A stretch of DNA of 64,000 nucleotides from Desulforhopalus sp. (GTDB lineage: Bacteria > Desulfobacterota > Desulfobulbia > Desulfobulbales > Desulfocapsaceae), in assembly GCA_030247675.1 (NCBI GenBank), contig JAOTRX010000002.1, forward strand, positions 434,001-498,000, read 5' to 3'. Made by a program: the position numbers and the translations under genes. The stretch's first letter is position 1, and the number at the start of each line of letters is the position of its first letter. Below the pieces are notes generated by a model. It ran no database searches, was not told the DNA's origin, and saw only the letters and a list, made by a program, of their open reading frames with translations. Shown here piece after piece: positions 61,098-64,000 of the stretch.

Positions 61098-62702
61098 ATG
61101 GCTTCTCAACCGAAAGGACTTGCCGACGCAGCTGTATTTGGCGAACTGCTGCGGCTCGCCAAAAATCCTTATGATCTGACACAACCCGGCGCCATACAGA
61201 AAGACGGACGACTGGCTCGATATGTGTGCCGGTCGGCCATCTGGGATCTCCATTATGGCACGGAAAGAGTTGATGATATAGTGATGGACAGGTTGCAGGA
61301 TCTCGCCAATGAGTTGCATTTGGTGGAGCAATTCAAAATGATGCGGCGGGGGGCGGTGATGAACCGCATTGAGGGGTTCGCGTCAGAGAATCGCCAGGTT
61401 CTGCACACTGCCAGCCGCGACATTTTTGATGCCCAACCGGCCGAGCCAGAAGCCAGTAAGGCAGCCCGTCGGGAGATTGAGAAGCTCCAGACCTTTCTTG
61501 GCGATCTAGATGCCGGGCGGTTAGTAAATGAAAATGGCCAGCCTTTTGATACCATGGTCCATATTGGCATCGGTGGCTCCGACCTAGGTCCGCGATCTAT
61601 CTTCGAGGCTCTCAAGGCTTTTGGTCTTCCAAAACGGCAGGTACGGTTTATTGCTAACGTTGACCCCGATGATGCCGCGCAGGTTTTGGCTGAGGTAAAC
61701 CTTGCAACTACTCTTGTCAACATAGTTTCTAAAAGCGGTACTACTTTGGAAACGTTGACAAATGAACAGCACGCCCGCCATGCTCTTGAGCGGGCCGGCC
61801 TCGACCCGGCACGGCATTGTCTGGCGGTGACAGGGGCAAACAGTCCGATGGATAATTCACAGAGGTATCTGCGATCATTCCATATGTTTGACTATATTGG
61901 TGGGAGGTATAGTTCGACCTCAATGGTTGGGGCTGTTGTTCTTGGCTTTTATCTGGGATTTCCCCGGGTGATGGAGTTTCTGCAAGGGGCCGCTACGATT
62001 GATTGTCATGCCGAAGAAGTGAATATTCGGAAAAATGTTCCCTTGCTCTTGGCTTTGCTGGGAATTTGGAATCATAACTTTCTTGGTTATCCGACCTTAG
62101 CGGTTCTTCCATATAGTCAAAGGTTACATCGCTTCCCAGCCCATCTTCAGCAATGCGATATGGAAAGCAACGGTAAGTCGGTTGACAGGAAAGGTGCAGC
62201 CGTGATTACCAAGACGGGCCCGATTGTATGGGGTGAGCCGGGAACTAACGGGCAACACGCCTTTTACCAGCTCCTCCACCAAGGCACCGAGATAGTTCCT
62301 GTGGAATTTATTGGCTTTCGTCAGTCGCAATATGGGGTGGACATAACCGTAGATGGTTCCAGTTCACAGCAAAAATTGCTGGCCAATCTGTTTGCCCAGA
62401 TGGTTGCGATGGCAGGGGGACAAGTGTCTTCAAATCCTAATAAAAGTTTTCCCGGTAATCGCCCATCATGCCTTCTTTATGCAAATAGGCTGACACCTCG
62501 GGTGATGGGCGCCCTGCTGGCTATATACGAGGCGAAGATAACTTTCCAGGGCTTTGCGTGGAATATTAATTCTTTTGACCAGGAAGGAGTGCAGTTGGGC
62601 AAGGTTCTTGCGGCAGGATTTCTACACGCTATGACGGAACCTTCTTCGAAAAGCGAGAAGTTGGAAAATCTCTTTCTGAATCAAATGTCTGAGAGGCTCT
62701 GA
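61098..62702 (+). CDS. pgi: Glucose-6-phosphate isomerase
   Basis: A 534-residue PGI. The sugar-isomerase (SIS) motifs are seen in MVHIGIGGSDLGPRSIFEAL, IVSKSGTTLETLTNEQHAR (phosphate binding) and GGRYSSTSMVGAVVLGF; the signature QQCDMESNGKSVDRKG and the catalytic Glu in VWGEPGTNGQHAFYQLLHQG are intact. It interconverts glucose 6-phosphate and fructose 6-phosphate. The ATG has GGAGG 7 nt upstream. It is the last gene before the dsrA promoter region. Confidence 0.95.
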   Translation: MASQPKGLADAAVFGELLRLAKNPYDLTQPGAIQKDGRLARYVCRSAIWDLHYGTERVDDIVMDRLQDLANELHLVEQFKMMRRGAVMNRIEGFASENRQVLHTASRDIFDAQPAEPEASKAARREIEKLQTFLGDLDAGRLVNENGQPFDTMVHIGIGGSDLGPRSIFEALKAFGLPKRQVRFIANVDPDDAAQVLAEVNLATTLVNIVSKSGTTLETLTNEQHARHALERAGLDPARHCLAVTGANSPMDNSQRYLRSFHMFDYIGGRYSSTSMVGAVVLGFYLGFPRVMEFLQGAATIDCHAEEVNIRKNVPLLLALLGIWNHNFLGYPTLAVLPYSQRLHRFPAHLQQCDMESNGKSVDRKGAAVITKTGPIVWGEPGTNGQHAFYQLLHQGTEIVPVEFIGFRQSQYGVDITVDGSSSQQKLLANLFAQMVAMAGGQVSSNPNKSFPGNRPSCLLYANRLTPRVMGALLAIYEAKITFQGFAWNINSFDQEGVQLGKVLAAGFLHAMTEPSSKSEKLENLFLNQMSERL

Positions 62703-62762
62703 AGGACAAGCTTTTTTGATGAATGGAGGTTCATTTTGGGCCGGGAGACAATTGGATTTTTG

Positions 62763-62791
62763 TTGACAAATCTATCTCGCACAGCTATTCT
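62763..62791 (+). promoter_or_regulatory. Candidate dsrA promoter
   Basis: TTGACA at 62763 and TATTCT at 62786, 17 nt apart (6 of 6 and 4 of 6 to consensus). The predicted start near 62798 leaves a leader of about 165 nt before dsrA, which contains the possible leader peptide. Confidence 0.5.
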
Positions 62792-62865
62792 CACACCCTA
62801 ATTCAAAAATTCATAATCTTGGTTCGCTACCCATATGACATGAAAAATATCAAGGGGATGGAGCG

Positions 62866-62928
62866 ATGATTACGATAAAAAGACAAGCCGAAGGCTGGGT
62901 CCCGGTTTTGAGTAGAAAATTTGGTTAA
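62866..62928 (+). CDS. Possible 20-residue leader peptide upstream of dsrA
   Basis: ATG at 62866 with AGGGGATGGAG just upstream, then 20 codons (MITIKRQAEGWVPVLSRKFG) and TAA, ending 35 nt before the dsrA ATG. It is basic and has one tryptophan. It is too short for codon statistics, so it may be chance. If translated it could affect dsrA expression. Confidence 0.25.
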   Translation: MITIKRQAEGWVPVLSRKFG

Positions 62929-62963
62929 GGTTGCAGTTAAACAGTAATTTAAAGGAGGAAATC

Positions 62964-64000
62964 ATGGCAAAACGTGAGACGCCCTTGTTGGACCAATTGG
63001 AGAGTGGCCCGTGGCCAAGCTTCGTGACCGACATTAAGCGCCAGGCGGAGACCAAGCCTGAGTGTTGGGATATTCTTGGTATCCTGGAGCTGTCCTACAA
63101 AGACAGAATCACCCACTGGAAACACGGCGGTATCGTCGGCGTTTTTGGATACGGTGGCGGTATTGTTGGACGTTACGCTGATGTTCCTGAGCTGTTCCCG
63201 GGTGTTGAGCATTTCCACACCATTCGAGTTGCTCAGCCTGCTTCGAAGTATTACACCAGCGCCAACCTGCGTCAGTTGATGAATCTTTGGGAGAAATATG
63301 GCTCCGGTATGACCAACTTCCATGGTTCGACTGGTGACATTATCCTTCTTGGTACCCGTACCGAGAACCTCGAGCCCTTCTTCTGGGATTTGACCCACGA
63401 TATGGGCCAGGACCTTGGCGGCTCCGGATCCAACCTGCGTACTCCGGCGAACTGTATCGGTGAGTCCCGCTGTGAGTGGTCTTGCTACGACACCGAAGAA
63501 GCATGTCATGCACTGACCCTCAAGTATCAGGACGAGATTCATCGTCCCGCTTTCCCGTACAAATTCAAGTTCAAATTCTCCGGTTGCCCGAACGACTGCG
63601 TTGCCTCTATCGCCCGTTCCGATATATCCGTTATCGGTACCTGGAGAGATGCAATCCGTATCGATCAGGCCGCCGTTAAAGAATACGTGGCCGGCAATTA
63701 TCCCCCCAATGGCGGTGCCCATAGTGGCAGAGACTGGGGTAAGTTCGATATCACCAAGGAAGTCATCAATCTTTGCCCTACCCAGTGCATGTGGATGGAA
63801 GGTGCAGAGCTGAAGATCGATGAAAAAGAGTGTACCCGCTGCATGCACTGCATTAACGTCATGCCTCGCGCACTGCGCCCCGGTCTCGACAAAGGTGCTT
63901 CCATCTGTGTTGGTGCAAAGGCACCAATCCTTGATGGCGCCCAATTCGCAACTCTCGTTGTTCCATTTATCAAAATGGACAAAGAGAATGAGTTTGAGGA
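62964..64000 (+). CDS. dsrA: Dissimilatory sulfite reductase alpha subunit (3' partial)
   Basis: The first 345 residues of DsrA, running off the right edge (the full protein is about 435). It starts at the ATG at 62964 with a strong AAAGGAGG 5 nt upstream. Sirohaem/[4Fe-4S] ligands are C164-x5-C170 and C208-x3-C212 (NCIGESRC and SGCPNDC). The inserted ferredoxin domain begins at ECTRCMHCINVMP, which with its Met in place of Cys is usual for DsrA. With DsrB it reduces sulfite to the DsrC-trisulfide, the terminal step of sulfate respiration (or works in sulfur disproportionation). dsrB and dsrD should follow outside the window. Confidence 0.97.
   Translation, partial: MAKRETPLLDQLESGPWPSFVTDIKRQAETKPECWDILGILELSYKDRITHWKHGGIVGVFGYGGGIVGRYADVPELFPGVEHFHTIRVAQPASKYYTSANLRQLMNLWEKYGSGMTNFHGSTGDIILLGTRTENLEPFFWDLTHDMGQDLGGSGSNLRTPANCIGESRCEWSCYDTEEACHALTLKYQDEIHRPAFPYKFKFKFSGCPNDCVASIARSDISVIGTWRDAIRIDQAAVKEYVAGNYPPNGGAHSGRDWGKFDITKEVINLCPTQCMWMEGAELKIDEKECTRCMHCINVMPRALRPGLDKGASICVGAKAPILDGAQFATLVVPFIKMDKENEFE

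Noticed and set aside
62949..63944. 331-codon minus-strand frame opposite dsrA
   Set aside because: The plus strand encodes DsrA with all cluster cysteines; the opposite frame is a by-product of codon bias.
1..64000. tRNA, rRNA, CRISPR, transposase and prophage genes
   Set aside because: Searched for by eye in all intergenic regions and frames; no cloverleaf, spaced direct repeats, integrase or transposase was found.

Overview
The window most likely comes from the chromosome of an anaerobic, sulfate- or sulfur-metabolising Desulfobacterota bacterium, probably of the Desulfobulbales. The right edge carries the start of dsrA (dissimilatory sulfite reductase alpha), the left edge a membrane complex of the group-4 hydrogenase / complex I family, and the middle a cytoplasmic group-3 [NiFe] hydrogenase. 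BamA and lipoproteins show a Gram-negative cell. No rRNA, tRNA, CRISPR array, insertion sequence or prophage was seen. Genes are dense, codon use looks even, and most genes are housekeeping. The order-level placement is inference.

Layout. 1-5.3 kb: the end of a Hyf/Ehr-type operon (hyfC'-E-F-G-I). Its large subunit lacks the four Ni-Fe cysteines, and its small subunit is fused to an N-terminal ferredoxin-like domain. 5.4-11.9 kb, minus strand: corA, a ThiF/HesA-type E1-like enzyme, aconitase, DUF3124, a ferritin-like protein and a nitroreductase. 12.2-14.7 kb: lon with a recognisable promoter. 15-18.7 kb: a BamE-like periplasmic protein, an LtaS-type phosphoglycerol transferase and a glycine-zipper lipoprotein. 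18.9-25.9 kb, minus strand: a HAD phosphatase, mfd, and bamA with an extra N-terminal domain. 26.2-28.8 kb: comF and a dnaA away from the usual dnaN/gyrB neighbourhood. 29-34.3 kb: HemY-type protoporphyrinogen oxidase with a phosphoesterase, htpG, a BamE-like lipoprotein and pcm.

34.7-38.9 kb: a group-3 [NiFe] hydrogenase operon (small subunit, large subunit, 2x[4Fe-4S] ferredoxin, maturation protease). It is bracketed by two divergent copies of one small cysteine-containing V4R-like family, which is the best candidate here for an undescribed hydrogenase-linked factor. 39-42.4 kb: yaaA, an unknown, and a DUF711/ACT pair. 42.7-50 kb: a run of plus-strand genes (yhaM-like, holB, ricT, metG, yggT, divIVA, yggU, tpiA) recalling Firmicutes synteny; the tpiA product has lost the catalytic glutamate. 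50-54.3 kb, minus strand: a tightly coupled trio of a degenerate GGDEF/HD-GYP protein, an HDOD protein and an ABC1/UbiB kinase. 55.3-62.7 kb: dnaG, rpoD, dprA, rpe, pgi. 62.96 kb to the end: dsrA, preceded by a promoter and a possible 20-codon leader peptide.

Non-coding signals of note are a 58-bp element present twice (after pcm and after dnaG, 46/58 identical), a perfect 12-bp inverted repeat in the rpoD upstream region, and several hairpin terminators.
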